Shown here: piece by piece, positions 1 to 8,270 of the stretch
Layout of the letters: each line of letters opens with the position of its first letter
Numbering within the stretch: the stretch's first letter is position 1
From: Micromonospora wenchangensis
GTDB taxonomy: Bacteria; Actinomycetota; Actinomycetes; Mycobacteriales; Micromonosporaceae
Direction: 5' to 3'
DNA length: 64,000 nucleotides
NCBI RefSeq assembly: GCF_002210435.1
Contig: NZ_MZMV01000002.1
Coordinates: 124,001 to 188,000, forward strand
Notes under the pieces: generated by a model
What the model saw: the letters and a program-made list of their open reading frames with translations, nothing else
Told to the model about the DNA's origin: nothing
Databases searched by the model: none
Translations under genes and position numbers: made by a program

Positions 1-1
1 G

Positions 2-580
2 GCGCTCGGGCCGACGGCCCGCTGCCCGGACTGCGCGGGCCGGGTCGGCGCCGCGCCGTTCCTGGTCGAGGCGCTGCTGGTGGTGGCCGTGGCGGTGCTG
101 GCGCTGGTCGACGGCCCGGTGGCCGAGCGGGTCGCGCTGGCCTGGTGGCTCGGCTGCGCGATCCCGCTCGTGCTGGTGGATCTGGCGGTGCACCGGCTGC
201 CGGACCGGCTCACCTGGCCCGCCGCCGTCGGCACCTGGGCATTGCTCGGGGTGGCCGTGGCGGCCGGGGCGGGTGCCGGGGCGTGGCTGCGGGCGGTGAC
301 CGCCGGGGTGGCGCTCGGTCTGGCCTTCGCCACCACCACACTGCTGCTCGGCCGGCGGGGCTTCGGCCTCGGCGACGCCAAACTGGCGCTCGGGGTGGGG
401 GCGTTGCTCGGCTGGCAGGGGTGGGGTGCGGTGGTGACCGGGCTGGTGCTGACCTTCCTGCTGTCGGCGCTGGTCGGGGTGGTGCTGCTGGCCAGCCGCC
501 GGGTCGGGTGGTCGAGCCACCTGCCGTTCGGGCCGTTCCTGGTCGCCGGCACCTGCGCGACGCTCCTGCTGACCGGCTGA
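2..580 (+). CDS. Prepilin peptidase (A24 family), 3' part
   Basis: C-terminal part (about 192 residues) of an A24 prepilin peptidase, an inner-membrane aspartyl protease that trims type IV pilin or pseudopilin leaders at the cytoplasmic face. The true start lies left of the window. Seen here: a CPDC zinc half-site near the beginning, several hydrophobic helices, one catalytic Asp in the VDLAVHRLPD segment and the second in the GLGDAKL motif. The reading frame is open from base 2 to the stop. An internal GTG at 80 is an unlikely start because the CPDC motif precedes it. The next gene is convergent, 6 nt away. Confidence 0.9.
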   Translation, partial: ALGPTARCPDCAGRVGAAPFLVEALLVVAVAVLALVDGPVAERVALAWWLGCAIPLVLVDLAVHRLPDRLTWPAAVGTWALLGVAVAAGAGAGAWLRAVTAGVALGLAFATTTLLLGRRGFGLGDAKLALGVGALLGWQGWGAVVTGLVLTFLLSALVGVVLLASRRVGWSSHLPFGPFLVAGTCATLLLTG

Positions 581-586
581 TCCCGC

Positions 587-1210
587 TCAGCCGACCCGCT
601 GACCCCGGTCGACCTCCCGGGTGGCCGGACCGGAGTGCCGGCGCAGCATCTCGGCGAGGGGCCGGGCCGCCGGGAGGCTGACCAGCAGGGTCACCGCCAG
701 GCCGAGCAGCAGGCCGGCGAGGACGTCGTGCGGGTAGTGCACGCCCACGAAGACCCGGGAGGACGCGGCGAGCAGCGCCAGCGGGGCGGCCAGCAGACCC
801 CACCGGGGGGACAGCAGCAGCACGGCGGTGGCCAGCGCCCCGGCGATCGTGGCGTGGTTGCTCGGGAAGGACCAGTCACCTGTCGGCGGGCACGGTGCGG
901 CCAGGATGGTGACCGCCCCCCGGCAGGGCCGCTCCTCGTCGATCAGCGACTTGAGCAGCTCGCTGCACCCGTACGCCAGGACGACGGTGGCCGGCGCGAC
1001 CAGGGCGAGGGCCCGGCCCCACGGGTCGGCACGGCGCAGCCGGGGCACGGCGACGGCCACCAGCATCAGGCCGAGCAGCAGGATCACCGCCTCGGTGAAG
1101 TGCACCGCGAACCACTGCACCGGGGCCGGGGCGGCATCGGCCACGTCGACGACGTCGCGGTACCACTCCTCGCTGATATCGGGAATGTCTGTGGTAATCA
1201 TCTGAATCAT
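587..1210 (-). CDS. PAP2-family membrane phosphatase
   Basis: 207-residue integral membrane phosphatase of the PAP2 superfamily, likely acting on a lipid phosphate or undecaprenyl diphosphate outside the membrane. The three signature motifs are visible in order: KSLIDEERP, the PSNH core and SRVFVGVHYPHD, with about five hydrophobic segments between and around them. The start at 1210 follows a good ribosome site (GAGGTGAG). It is convergent with the prepilin peptidase gene and divergent from the GH65 gene. The exact substrate cannot be told from sequence. Confidence 0.9.
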   Translation of the reverse strand: MIQMITTDIPDISEEWYRDVVDVADAAPAPVQWFAVHFTEAVILLLGLMLVAVAVPRLRRADPWGRALALVAPATVVLAYGCSELLKSLIDEERPCRGAVTILAAPCPPTGDWSFPSNHATIAGALATAVLLLSPRWGLLAAPLALLAASSRVFVGVHYPHDVLAGLLLGLAVTLLVSLPAARPLAEMLRRHSGPATREVDRGQRVG

Positions 1211-1384
1211 TGCTCACCTCACCAAAGTGTCATACCCCTTTTAGTCCCATCGAGGTGTAGGAACCGGGTGGACCGGTCACATGGTGCGCGATGCCGGGGC
1301 GGATGCCCGCCCCCGTCACAGCGAGTTCACAGCGGTCCCCGCGATTGGCCGCCCACCACCACCGGGTACCTCCCCGCCGTGCAG

Positions 1385-3730
1385 ATGGACCAGACCTGGC
1401 AGATCCGGCGGACCGCCACCGACCTGGACCGGCTCGGCGAGACCGAGTCGGTCTTCGCCCTGTCCAACGGCTGGGTGGGCTGGCGGGGCACCCTCGACGA
1501 GGGCCAGCCCTACGGCATGCCGGGCAGCTACCTCAACGGGTTCCACGAACGGCGGCGACAGAGCTACCCCGAGGACGGGTACGCCTTCCCGCAGGAGAGC
1601 GACACCGTGATCAGCGCGCCCAACGCCGCCCTGATCCGGCTCTGGGTGGCCGGCGAACCCCTCGACCTGCGCACCGGCACCGTCCGCGCCCACGAACGCA
1701 CCCTCGACCTGCGGGCCGGCGTGGTGGAACGGCACACCGAGTGGATCTCACCGGCCGGGCACGGGGTACGGGTCCGCAGCACCCGGCTGGTCTCGCTGCC
1801 CCGGCACGCCGTCGCCGCCGTCCGCTACGAGGTCGAACCGTTGGACGACCGGCCGGTCGAGATCCGGGTCTGCTCGGACGTGCTCGCCAACGAGCGGGTG
1901 CCCGAACGGGCCGACGACCCCCGGGCCGCCTCGATCGTGCACGACCCGCTCGACGCCGAACTGCACCGCCCCGACGGCCACCGGGGCGTGCTGGTGCACC
2001 GCACCGACCGCAGCGCCCAACGGGTCGCCGTCGCGGTCACCCACGGGACGGACGCGCCGGCGGGCTTCACCGACGGCGACGACCACACCCCGGACCGGCT
2101 GCGGACGACCCTCGAAGGGCGGCTCACCCCCGGGCAGCGGCTCCGACTGACCAAGTACGCCGCGTACGAGTGCGCGCCGGTCGACGACAGCACCCCCGAC
2201 GAACTGGCCGACCTGGTCACCGCCGAGGCCGACGCCGCCCACCGGCACGGGTTCGACGCGCTCCTGGCCGACCAGCGGGCCGTGCTCGACGAGCGGTGGC
2301 GCACCGCCGACGTGGAGATCGACGGCGACCCGGAACTCCAGCAGGCCGTCAGGTTCTCGGTGTTCCACCTGCTCCAGGCGGGCCGGGCCGACGGCGACCG
2401 GACCATCGCGGCGAAGGGGCTCACCGGCAACGGCTACGACGGGCACGTGCTGTGGGACACCGAGAGCTACGTGCTGCCGGTGCTGACGTACCTGCTGCCC
2501 GAGGTGGCCCGGGGCGCGCTGCGCTGGCGGCACGCCCACCTGCCGCAGGCCCGGGAACGGGCCGCCGAGCTGCGGCTGACCGGGGCCACCTTCCCCTGGC
2601 GGACCATCGGCGGCCGGGAGTGCTCCGGCTACTGGCCGGCCGGCACCGCCGCCCTGCACGTCAACGCCGACATCGCCGACGCGGTGCTGCGCTACGTCAC
2701 GGTCACCGGTGACCAGGAGTTCCTCGCCGACACCGGGCTGGAACTGCTGGTGGAGACGGCCCGGCTGTGGGCCGGCTACGGCCACTGGTCCGACGACGGC
2801 GCGTTCCACGTCACCGGGGTCACCGGCCCCGACGAGTACGCCGCCCTGGTCGACGACAACGTCTTCACCAACCTGATGGTCCGGCGCAACCTGCTGGGCG
2901 CCGCCGACGCCGCCGGACGGCACCCGGAGCGGGCCGCCGCGCTCGGCGTCGACCCGGCCGAGACCGCCGCCTGGCGGGCCGCCGCCGACGCCGTGCACCT
3001 GCCGTACGACCGCAAGCGCGGCGTGCACCAGCAGGCGGCGGGCTTCACCGAGCAACCCGAGTGGGACTTCGCGGCGACGACCGACGACGACTACCCGCTG
3101 CTGCTGCACTACCCCTACCTGGAGCTGTACCGGCGGCAGGTGGTCAAGCAGGCCGACCTGGTGCTGGCCATGCAACGCTGCCCGGGGGAGTTCACCGCCG
3201 AGGACAAGGCCCGCAACTTCGCCTACTACCAGGCCCGCACCGTCCGCGACTCGTCGCTGTCCGCCGGCTCCCAGGCGGTGCTCGCCGCCGAACTGGGCCA
3301 CCTCGACCTGGCGTACGACCTGTTCGCCGAGGCGGCCCTGCACGACCTCGCCGACCTCGGCGACAAGACGAGCGACGGGCTGCACCTGGCGGCCCTGGCC
3401 GGGGCGTGGACGGCGGCGGTGGAGGGCTTCGGCGGACTGCGTGACGACACCGGCGTGCTCTCGTTCGACCCCCGGCTGCCGGCCCGGATCGACCGGCTCG
3501 CCTTCCACCTGCGCTGGCACGGGCACCGGCTGCGGGTCACGCTGACCCGCGACGGGGCCCGCTACGAGCTGCCCGACGCCGACCCGGAGACGACGCTCGA
3601 CCTGCGGCACGCCGGGGAGGCGGTCACGGTCACCGGCGCGGCGGCGGTCACCCGGCCCCTGCCGCAGGTGCCCGACCCGGGGCCGGAACCGCCGTCACCG
3701 CCCGGCCGGCGGCCCGCCCGCCGGGCCTGA
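1385..3730 (+). CDS. Glycoside hydrolase family 65 protein
   Basis: 781-residue cytoplasmic enzyme of family GH65, which contains inverting disaccharide phosphorylases (maltose, trehalose, kojibiose) and some hydrolases. The N-terminal beta-sandwich is followed by the (alpha/alpha)6 barrel with GHVLWDTES and the general-acid glutamate in TGPDEY (E484). A KQADLVLAMQ stretch is where phosphorylases hold phosphate. No signal peptide and no fused phosphoglucomutase domain are present. The start at ATG 1385 (or GTG 1379) lacks a clear ribosome site; the same frame is open far upstream, but that part reads as non-coding. The last 36 nt overlap the convergent gene at 3695-4180. Substrate unknown. 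Confidence 0.88.
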   Translation: MDQTWQIRRTATDLDRLGETESVFALSNGWVGWRGTLDEGQPYGMPGSYLNGFHERRRQSYPEDGYAFPQESDTVISAPNAALIRLWVAGEPLDLRTGTVRAHERTLDLRAGVVERHTEWISPAGHGVRVRSTRLVSLPRHAVAAVRYEVEPLDDRPVEIRVCSDVLANERVPERADDPRAASIVHDPLDAELHRPDGHRGVLVHRTDRSAQRVAVAVTHGTDAPAGFTDGDDHTPDRLRTTLEGRLTPGQRLRLTKYAAYECAPVDDSTPDELADLVTAEADAAHRHGFDALLADQRAVLDERWRTADVEIDGDPELQQAVRFSVFHLLQAGRADGDRTIAAKGLTGNGYDGHVLWDTESYVLPVLTYLLPEVARGALRWRHAHLPQARERAAELRLTGATFPWRTIGGRECSGYWPAGTAALHVNADIADAVLRYVTVTGDQEFLADTGLELLVETARLWAGYGHWSDDGAFHVTGVTGPDEYAALVDDNVFTNLMVRRNLLGAADAAGRHPERAAALGVDPAETAAWRAAADAVHLPYDRKRGVHQQAAGFTEQPEWDFAATTDDDYPLLLHYPYLELYRRQVVKQADLVLAMQRCPGEFTAEDKARNFAYYQARTVRDSSLSAGSQAVLAAELGHLDLAYDLFAEAALHDLADLGDKTSDGLHLAALAGAWTAAVEGFGGLRDDTGVLSFDPRLPARIDRLAFHLRWHGHRLRVTLTRDGARYELPDADPETTLDLRHAGEAVTVTGAAAVTRPLPQVPDPGPEPPSPPGRRPARRA

Positions 3731-4180
3731 CCCGCCCCGCATCCGCTCCCGCACCACCGCCAGCTCCTCGAAGGCGTACGCCCAGTTGTGGCACTTGAAG
3801 CTGCGCAGGCCGGTGACCGGGGTGTGACAGTCGAGGCAGTGCACCCCGGCGATCGCGTCCGGGATCTCGGTGTTGACGTACCGGCGGTCACCGAGGATCA
3901 CCGTGGCGATCATCAGCGGGTCGTGCACGCCCTTGAGGGCCGAGGCGACGATGTCCAGCCAGGTGGTCCGGCGTCCGCACTTGGGGCAGTCCGGCTCGTC
4001 GCCGCTGACCCACAGGGGCGCGCCGATGCTCTGCGCCGGCATCCCGAGCAGCTTCTCCAGCCGGCGTACGTCGTGTTCCGGGGTGGTCCAGCGGTGCCGC
4101 CCCGGCAGTGAGGCGGGTGAGTCGTACACGGCCCGGAACAGGGCCGGGTCCACCTCCACGGTCTCCCGGGCAGTGTTCAT
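3695..4180 (-). CDS. Hypothetical protein with two CxxC pairs
   Basis: 161-residue soluble protein that I do not recognise by name. It has one CPKC pair near residue 86 and one CLDC pair near residue 116, a spacing that would fit a zinc ribbon, and a later lone Cys. The start is supported by GAGGAGG about 6 nt upstream of ATG 4180. Its proline/glycine-rich C-terminal tail lies in the 36-nt overlap with the end of the GH65 gene, so the last dozen residues may be under little constraint. No functional inference is made. Confidence 0.7.
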   Translation of the reverse strand: MNTARETVEVDPALFRAVYDSPASLPGRHRWTTPEHDVRRLEKLLGMPAQSIGAPLWVSGDEPDCPKCGRRTTWLDIVASALKGVHDPLMIATVILGDRRYVNTEIPDAIAGVHCLDCHTPVTGLRSFKCHNWAYAFEELAVVRERMRGGSGPAGGPPAGR

Positions 4181-4366
4181 CGGATGCCTCCTCGCCGACA
4201 GTCGGTGTCACCGTCATACCGGCAGGTGACGGTCGCGTGCAGCCGGCTCGCCGACACGGGGGGTCAACATGTCGTAGCCCCGGGTGCTAGACATCAGGGC
4301 GCGGGGTGCCCGCCGCCCGGCGGTGGGCCGTCCCGCAGCGACGACGCGAGTGGAGGGAGAGGGCCG

Positions 4367-5149
4367 GTGACCGCGCCGACCGACGCCGAGCAGGGGCCGA
4401 ACGTGGCCAGGATGTACGACTACTACCTCGGTGGGTGCCACAACTTCGCCGCCGACCGGGCCGCCGCCGAGCAGATCCTGCGGATCTTCCCGGACACCGG
4501 GATCGCCGCCCAGGCCAACCGGCACTTCCTGCGCCGGGCCGTCCGGCACGCCGCCGAGCTGGGCGTACGCCAGTTCCTCGACATCGGTGCCGGGCTGCCC
4601 ACCCAGGGCAACGTGCACGAGATCGTCCGTCAGGTCGCCCCCGACTCGGCGGTGGTCTACGTCGACTACGACGAGGTCGCCGTCACGCACGCCCGGCGGC
4701 TGCTGCCGGCCGACGGACGGACCACCGTCGTCCACGGTGACCTGCGCCGGCCCGACGAACTGCTGACCCACCCCGACGTCCGGGCGGCGATCGACCTCGA
4801 CCGCCCGGTGGCCGTGCTGCTGGTGGCGGTGCTGCACTTCGTCACCGACGCCGAGCAGCCGTGGGACGCCGTCGCCCGGCTGCGGGACGCGACCGCCCCC
4901 GGTAGCCCGCTGGTGGTCTCCCATCTCACCACCGACGGGGCCCCGCCGCTGCCCACCCAGCAGGGGCGGGCGGTCTACCAACGCAGCAGCGCCCCGCTGG
5001 TGCCCCGCCCGCACGCCGACGTGCTGCGCTTCTTCGACGGCTACGACCTGGTCGATCCGGGGCTGGTGCGGGTGGCCGAGTGGCGACCCGACGGGGAACC
5101 CCGGGAGCGGATCTCCCACGGCTACGCCGGCATGGGCCTGCGCCGCTGA
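4367..5149 (+). CDS. DUF574-type SAM-dependent methyltransferase
   Basis: 260-residue protein of the actinobacterial S-adenosyl methyltransferase family (Methyltransf_19/DUF574). It starts with the family hallmark NVARMYDYYLGG, followed by the SAM-binding FLDIGAGLPTQGN loop, VYVDYD as acidic motif II, and a hydrophobic core VAVLLVAVLHFV. GTG 4367 follows a GGAGGGAGAGG ribosome site; the longer upstream frame has no such site. Substrates in this family are mostly unknown. It sits directly left of the biosynthetic locus but is transcribed toward it and separated by a terminator-like hairpin, so I treat it as a neighbour rather than a member. Confidence 0.88.
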   Translation: MTAPTDAEQGPNVARMYDYYLGGCHNFAADRAAAEQILRIFPDTGIAAQANRHFLRRAVRHAAELGVRQFLDIGAGLPTQGNVHEIVRQVAPDSAVVYVDYDEVAVTHARRLLPADGRTTVVHGDLRRPDELLTHPDVRAAIDLDRPVAVLLVAVLHFVTDAEQPWDAVARLRDATAPGSPLVVSHLTTDGAPPLPTQQGRAVYQRSSAPLVPRPHADVLRFFDGYDLVDPGLVRVAEWRPDGEPRERISHGYAGMGLRR

Positions 5150-5207
5150 CCGCCGTCCCGGGCCGGCCGCACGACGGGCCGGCCGACCCGGTCCGCCACC
5201 CCTGGCA

Positions 5208-5233
5208 GCCACCGGCCCGGCCGGCCCGGTGGC
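5208..5233. terminator. Hairpin between convergent genes
   Basis: Perfect 8-bp inverted repeat GCCACCGG / CCGGTGGC with a 10-nt GC loop, immediately after the stop of the oxidoreductase gene (minus strand) and 58 nt after the methyltransferase stop. Placement and symmetry suggest a bidirectional terminator without a U-tract, as is common in high-GC actinobacteria. Confidence 0.6.
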
Positions 5234-5235
5234 GG

Positions 5236-6318
5236 TCAGGGTGGGGTGGGCAGCAGGAGGGTGCGGACCCCGTGCAGGCCGTCCTCGGCGCGGCGGTGCG
5301 CCTCGGCGGCGGCGGTCAGCGGGAGCGTCTCGACGGTGCGGGCCCGCAGCCGGCCGTCCGCGAGCAACGCGTTGATCGCCCGCGCCGCGTCGGCCAGTTC
5401 GGCGACGGTGGCGTGTGAGATCACGAAGCCCAGCACCGCGCCGTCACGCAGGTACAGCTCACCGGCGGGCAGCGTCGGGGTGGTGCCCAGGCCGGCCAGC
5501 ACCAGCACCCGGCCCCGGGGGGCGAGCAGGCCGACGGTGCTGGTCAGGTCGTTGACCCCGGCGGCGTCGAGCACCACGTCCACCCCGGACGGGCAGGCCC
5601 GGCGGACCTGCGCGGCCCAGTCGGCGTCCCGGTAGTCGACCACCGGCTCCGCGCCGAGGCCGGCGCAGTGGTCGGCGTCGCGGGGGTGCGCGGTGGCCAC
5701 CACCCGGGCCCCGGCGGCGCGGGCCAGGGTGACCGCGGCGCTGCCCACGTTGCCGCCCGCGCCGATCACCAGCACCGTCTCGCCCGGCCGGACCCGGGCG
5801 TGGGTGACCAGACCGAGGTAGGCGGTGGCCGCCGGGTGCGCCACCGCCACCGCGGTCAACGGGTCCACCCCGGCGGGCACCGGGTAGAGCCGGTCGGCGG
5901 GCACCGCCACCCGCCCGGCGGCGGCACCGGGCCGGCCGGCGTGACCCATGCTGTTGCACCACACCCGGTCCCCCGGGGCGAAACCGGTGACGGCCGCGCC
6001 GACCCGCAGCACCGTGCCGGCCAGGTCCCGCCCGATGACGAACGGAAAGGTCAGCGGGGTACGGAACGCGCCGGAGCGGACGAACGTGTCGACCCGGTTC
6101 ACCGGGCTCGCCTCGACCCTGACCAGCACCTCGGTCGGCGTCGGTTCGGGTGCGGGCAGCGGGCCGACCCGGATCGTCCCGGCGGGCCCGGGGCGGTCCA
6201 CGTACGCGGCGGTCGTGGTGTCCGTCGCGCCGGACCGGGGCACCGGCGGGGTCGACCTGCCCACGCCCGGCGTCGGTCGGGTGGTGGGGCCCCGGCCGGG
6301 CCCGGTCGCGCCGGTCAC
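5236..6318 (-). CDS. Zinc-less alcohol dehydrogenase / quinone reductase (MDR family)
   Basis: 360-residue medium-chain dehydrogenase/reductase of the NADPH:quinone oxidoreductase type. A GroES-like N-terminal domain is followed by a Rossmann domain with the nucleotide motif VIGAGGNVGSAA (about residues 195-206); the zinc-ligand cysteine cluster of classical alcohol dehydrogenases is absent. GTG 6318 overlaps the upstream MFS stop by 4 nt (GTGA), so translation is probably coupled to the exporter. About 45 N-terminal residues before the catalytic domain are low-complexity. It is the last gene of the minus-strand operon; a role in tailoring the exported compound or in quinone detoxification is inference. 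Confidence 0.85.
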   Translation of the reverse strand: MTGATGPGRGPTTRPTPGVGRSTPPVPRSGATDTTTAAYVDRPGPAGTIRVGPLPAPEPTPTEVLVRVEASPVNRVDTFVRSGAFRTPLTFPFVIGRDLAGTVLRVGAAVTGFAPGDRVWCNSMGHAGRPGAAAGRVAVPADRLYPVPAGVDPLTAVAVAHPAATAYLGLVTHARVRPGETVLVIGAGGNVGSAAVTLARAAGARVVATAHPRDADHCAGLGAEPVVDYRDADWAAQVRRACPSGVDVVLDAAGVNDLTSTVGLLAPRGRVLVLAGLGTTPTLPAGELYLRDGAVLGFVISHATVAELADAARAINALLADGRLRARTVETLPLTAAAEAHRRAEDGLHGVRTLLLPTPP

Positions 6319-7541
6319 GACGCCACCGCCGGGGTACGCCTGGTGATCCGCTGTCCGAGGTGGAGCACCAGCAGGGCCAGCACCGCCCCGGCCGCGCCGA
6401 GGGCGTACATGGTGGGCACGCCGGAGGTGAGGGCCGCACCGCCGGCGGTGGTGCCCAGGCCGATGCCGAGATAGATGGCCGACGAGTTCAGCGACACCAC
6501 CAGCGGGGCCTGCTGCGGCGCGGCGGCGATCAACCGGTGCTGCTGCGCCGGGGTCTGGCACCAACTCGCCGCGCCCCACGCAGCGACCAGCAGTCCGACC
6601 AGGAGGATCGGCGCGGACCCGGCGGTGCTGAGCGCGCCGAGCACGCCCAGCGCGACGACCATCGCGGCGTACCCGACCACCAGCACCGGCACCGCACCCC
6701 ACCGGTCGGTGGCGTAGCCGGAAGCGACGTTGCCGGCGACCGCGCCCAGCCCGTAGAGCAGCAGCATCAGGTTGACCTGGTACGCGCCGACGCCGAGCGC
6801 GCCGAGGGTGGGCACCGCGAAGGCGTACACCGTGTAGCAGGCGGCCATGCCGATCACGGTGAGCGGCAGTACGGCGAGCACGGCCGGTTGGCGCAGCGCG
6901 GTCAGCCGGGCGCGCAGCGGCACCGCCGCCGCGCCGGGTAGCGCGGGCATCGCCAGCCGGACGGCCACCGCCACGGCCAGCGCCAGCAGGGCCACCGCGA
7001 CGAGTGCGGCCCGCCAGCCGAGCCACCGGCCGGTCAGCCCGCCCAACGGGACGCCCAGCGCGGTGGCGACGGTGAGCCCGCCGATCACCACCGCCAGCGC
7101 CCGCCCGCGCAGCGCCGGGGGGACCAGGGAGGCGCCGGCCGCACCCGCGTTCGGGGTGTACGCGGCGGCACCGGCGGCGGCGACGATCCGCCCGACGATC
7201 AGCACCGGCAGCGTTTCGGCGGCGGCCGAGAGCAGGTTGCCGGCGGCGAGCACCAGCAACGCGGCGACGAGCAGGGTGCGGCGTGGCAGCCGGGCGGTCA
7301 GCGTGGACAGCACCGGGGCGAGGACGGCGTACGAGATGGCGAAGACCGTCACCGACTGCCCGGCGGCGGCGGTGGAGACCCGCAGCGCGGCGGCCATGTC
7401 GGGGAGCAGTCCGGCGACCACGAACGCGTCCGTGCCGACGGCGAAGGTGCCGGCCGCGAGGATCAGGGTGAAGCGCAGGCCCCGGCCGGGCCCGGCGGCG
7501 GTGTCCGGCCCCGGGCCGGTACGGGTGTGCAGGTGGGACAT
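6315..7541 (-). CDS. MFS transporter, probable drug/metabolite exporter
   Basis: 408-residue 12-helix major facilitator of the DHA1 (AraJ/Bcr-like) type. Visible features are helix 1 with the TDAFVVAGLLP motif, a loop 2-3 region rich in arginine, and helix 5 with a PLGGLTGRWLGWR segment typical of proton-antiport drug exporters. ATG 7541 is preceded by GGAGACCTC, an acceptable ribosome site. It lies between the Rrf2 regulator gene and the MDR gene, overlapping the latter by 4 nt. The simplest reading is self-resistance or export for the adjacent aromatic amino acid pathway. Confidence 0.88.
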   Translation of the reverse strand: MSHLHTRTGPGPDTAAGPGRGLRFTLILAAGTFAVGTDAFVVAGLLPDMAAALRVSTAAAGQSVTVFAISYAVLAPVLSTLTARLPRRTLLVAALLVLAAGNLLSAAAETLPVLIVGRIVAAAGAAAYTPNAGAAGASLVPPALRGRALAVVIGGLTVATALGVPLGGLTGRWLGWRAALVAVALLALAVAVAVRLAMPALPGAAAVPLRARLTALRQPAVLAVLPLTVIGMAACYTVYAFAVPTLGALGVGAYQVNLMLLLYGLGAVAGNVASGYATDRWGAVPVLVVGYAAMVVALGVLGALSTAGSAPILLVGLLVAAWGAASWCQTPAQQHRLIAAAPQQAPLVVSLNSSAIYLGIGLGTTAGGAALTSGVPTMYALGAAGAVLALLVLHLGQRITRRTPAVAS

Positions 7542-7765
7542 GAGGTCTCCGGGATGCGGGACGGCATGCGGCGGCGCGGCGGAGCGCGCCGGGCACGGGG
7601 ATTCGGGTGTGGACGACCACCGGGTGCGGGCGGCGGGGGGTCGGTCCGGCCCGGCGGCCGGTGGTGCGGGCGCGGGTGGCCTCCGGCCGGTCGCGGGTGG
7701 ACCGGTGGCCGGCGGGTGCGCGGGCCGACGGTCGGTCGGCGGCCGCGGAGGGGGTGGGCGGGGCG

Positions 7766-8245
7766 TCAGCCGCGCAGCAGCGCGTAGCGGCGACGGGTGC
7801 GTTCGGCCGCCTCCGCCGGTGCCGAGGCGAGCAGGTCGGCCAGGGTGTGACCGGCCAGCTCGCGCCGCCAGGCCAGGTCGGCGCGGTGCATGACGGTGCT
7901 GATCGCGCAGGGGGTGCGGAACTCCGGCGCGGAGGGGTCGACCCCCGCGCCGCGCTGGCGGATCTCGGTGCACCGGAACGGGTTGTCGGCCCCCTCGATC
8001 GCCACCGTCACGTCCATCACGGTCACGTCCGCCGGTTGGCGGGCGAGCCGGAACCCGCCGCGCGCGCCGGGCACCGACTGGAGGATGCCGGCCCTGGTCA
8101 GGGCCTGGAGGCACTTGGTGAGGTAGGCCGGGGGCAGCTCGAACCACTCGGCGAGCCGGACGGCGGGCATCGGGTGTTCGCCGCCGATCCAGGCGAGGGT
8201 GAGGCAGCAGTGTAGCCCCCACTCGACCTGCTCGCTCATCCGCAT
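7766..8245 (-). CDS. Rrf2-family transcriptional regulator
   Basis: 159-residue winged-helix regulator of the Rrf2 family. The N-terminal HTH (LPPAYLTKCLQALTRAGIL, then a GARGGFRL wing) is followed by a linker with Cys at FRC and at PC about 22 residues later. Iron-sulfur Rrf2 proteins usually show three closely spaced cysteines, so cluster binding is uncertain here. Two in-frame starts (8245, 8239) exist. A dyad operator abuts the start codon, suggesting autoregulation. Downstream, after a 224-nt GC-rich spacer without a gene, are the MFS and MDR genes that it probably controls. Confidence 0.88.
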   Translation of the reverse strand: MRMSEQVEWGLHCCLTLAWIGGEHPMPAVRLAEWFELPPAYLTKCLQALTRAGILQSVPGARGGFRLARQPADVTVMDVTVAIEGADNPFRCTEIRQRGAGVDPSAPEFRTPCAISTVMHRADLAWRRELAGHTLADLLASAPAEAAERTRRRYALLRG

Positions 8246-8270
8246 AACCTGGATAGTACACGTCCTGGTT
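8246..8270 (-). promoter_or_regulatory. Probable Rrf2 operator
   Basis: Inverted repeat AACCTGGA, 9 nt, TCCTGGTT (7 of 8 positions pair) directly upstream of the Rrf2 start and overlapping the stop codon of the phzE-like gene. Rrf2 regulators often bind dyads of this ACC/GG type. Its placement means regulator binding could also act on read-through from the biosynthetic operon. Confidence 0.65.

Noticed and set aside
6319..7620. Open frame joining the MDR gene to antisense-phase sequence through the MFS gene
   Set aside because: The MFS frame shows intact helices and its own ribosome site; the longer frame upstream of GTG 6318 is Arg/Pro-rich shadow sequence.
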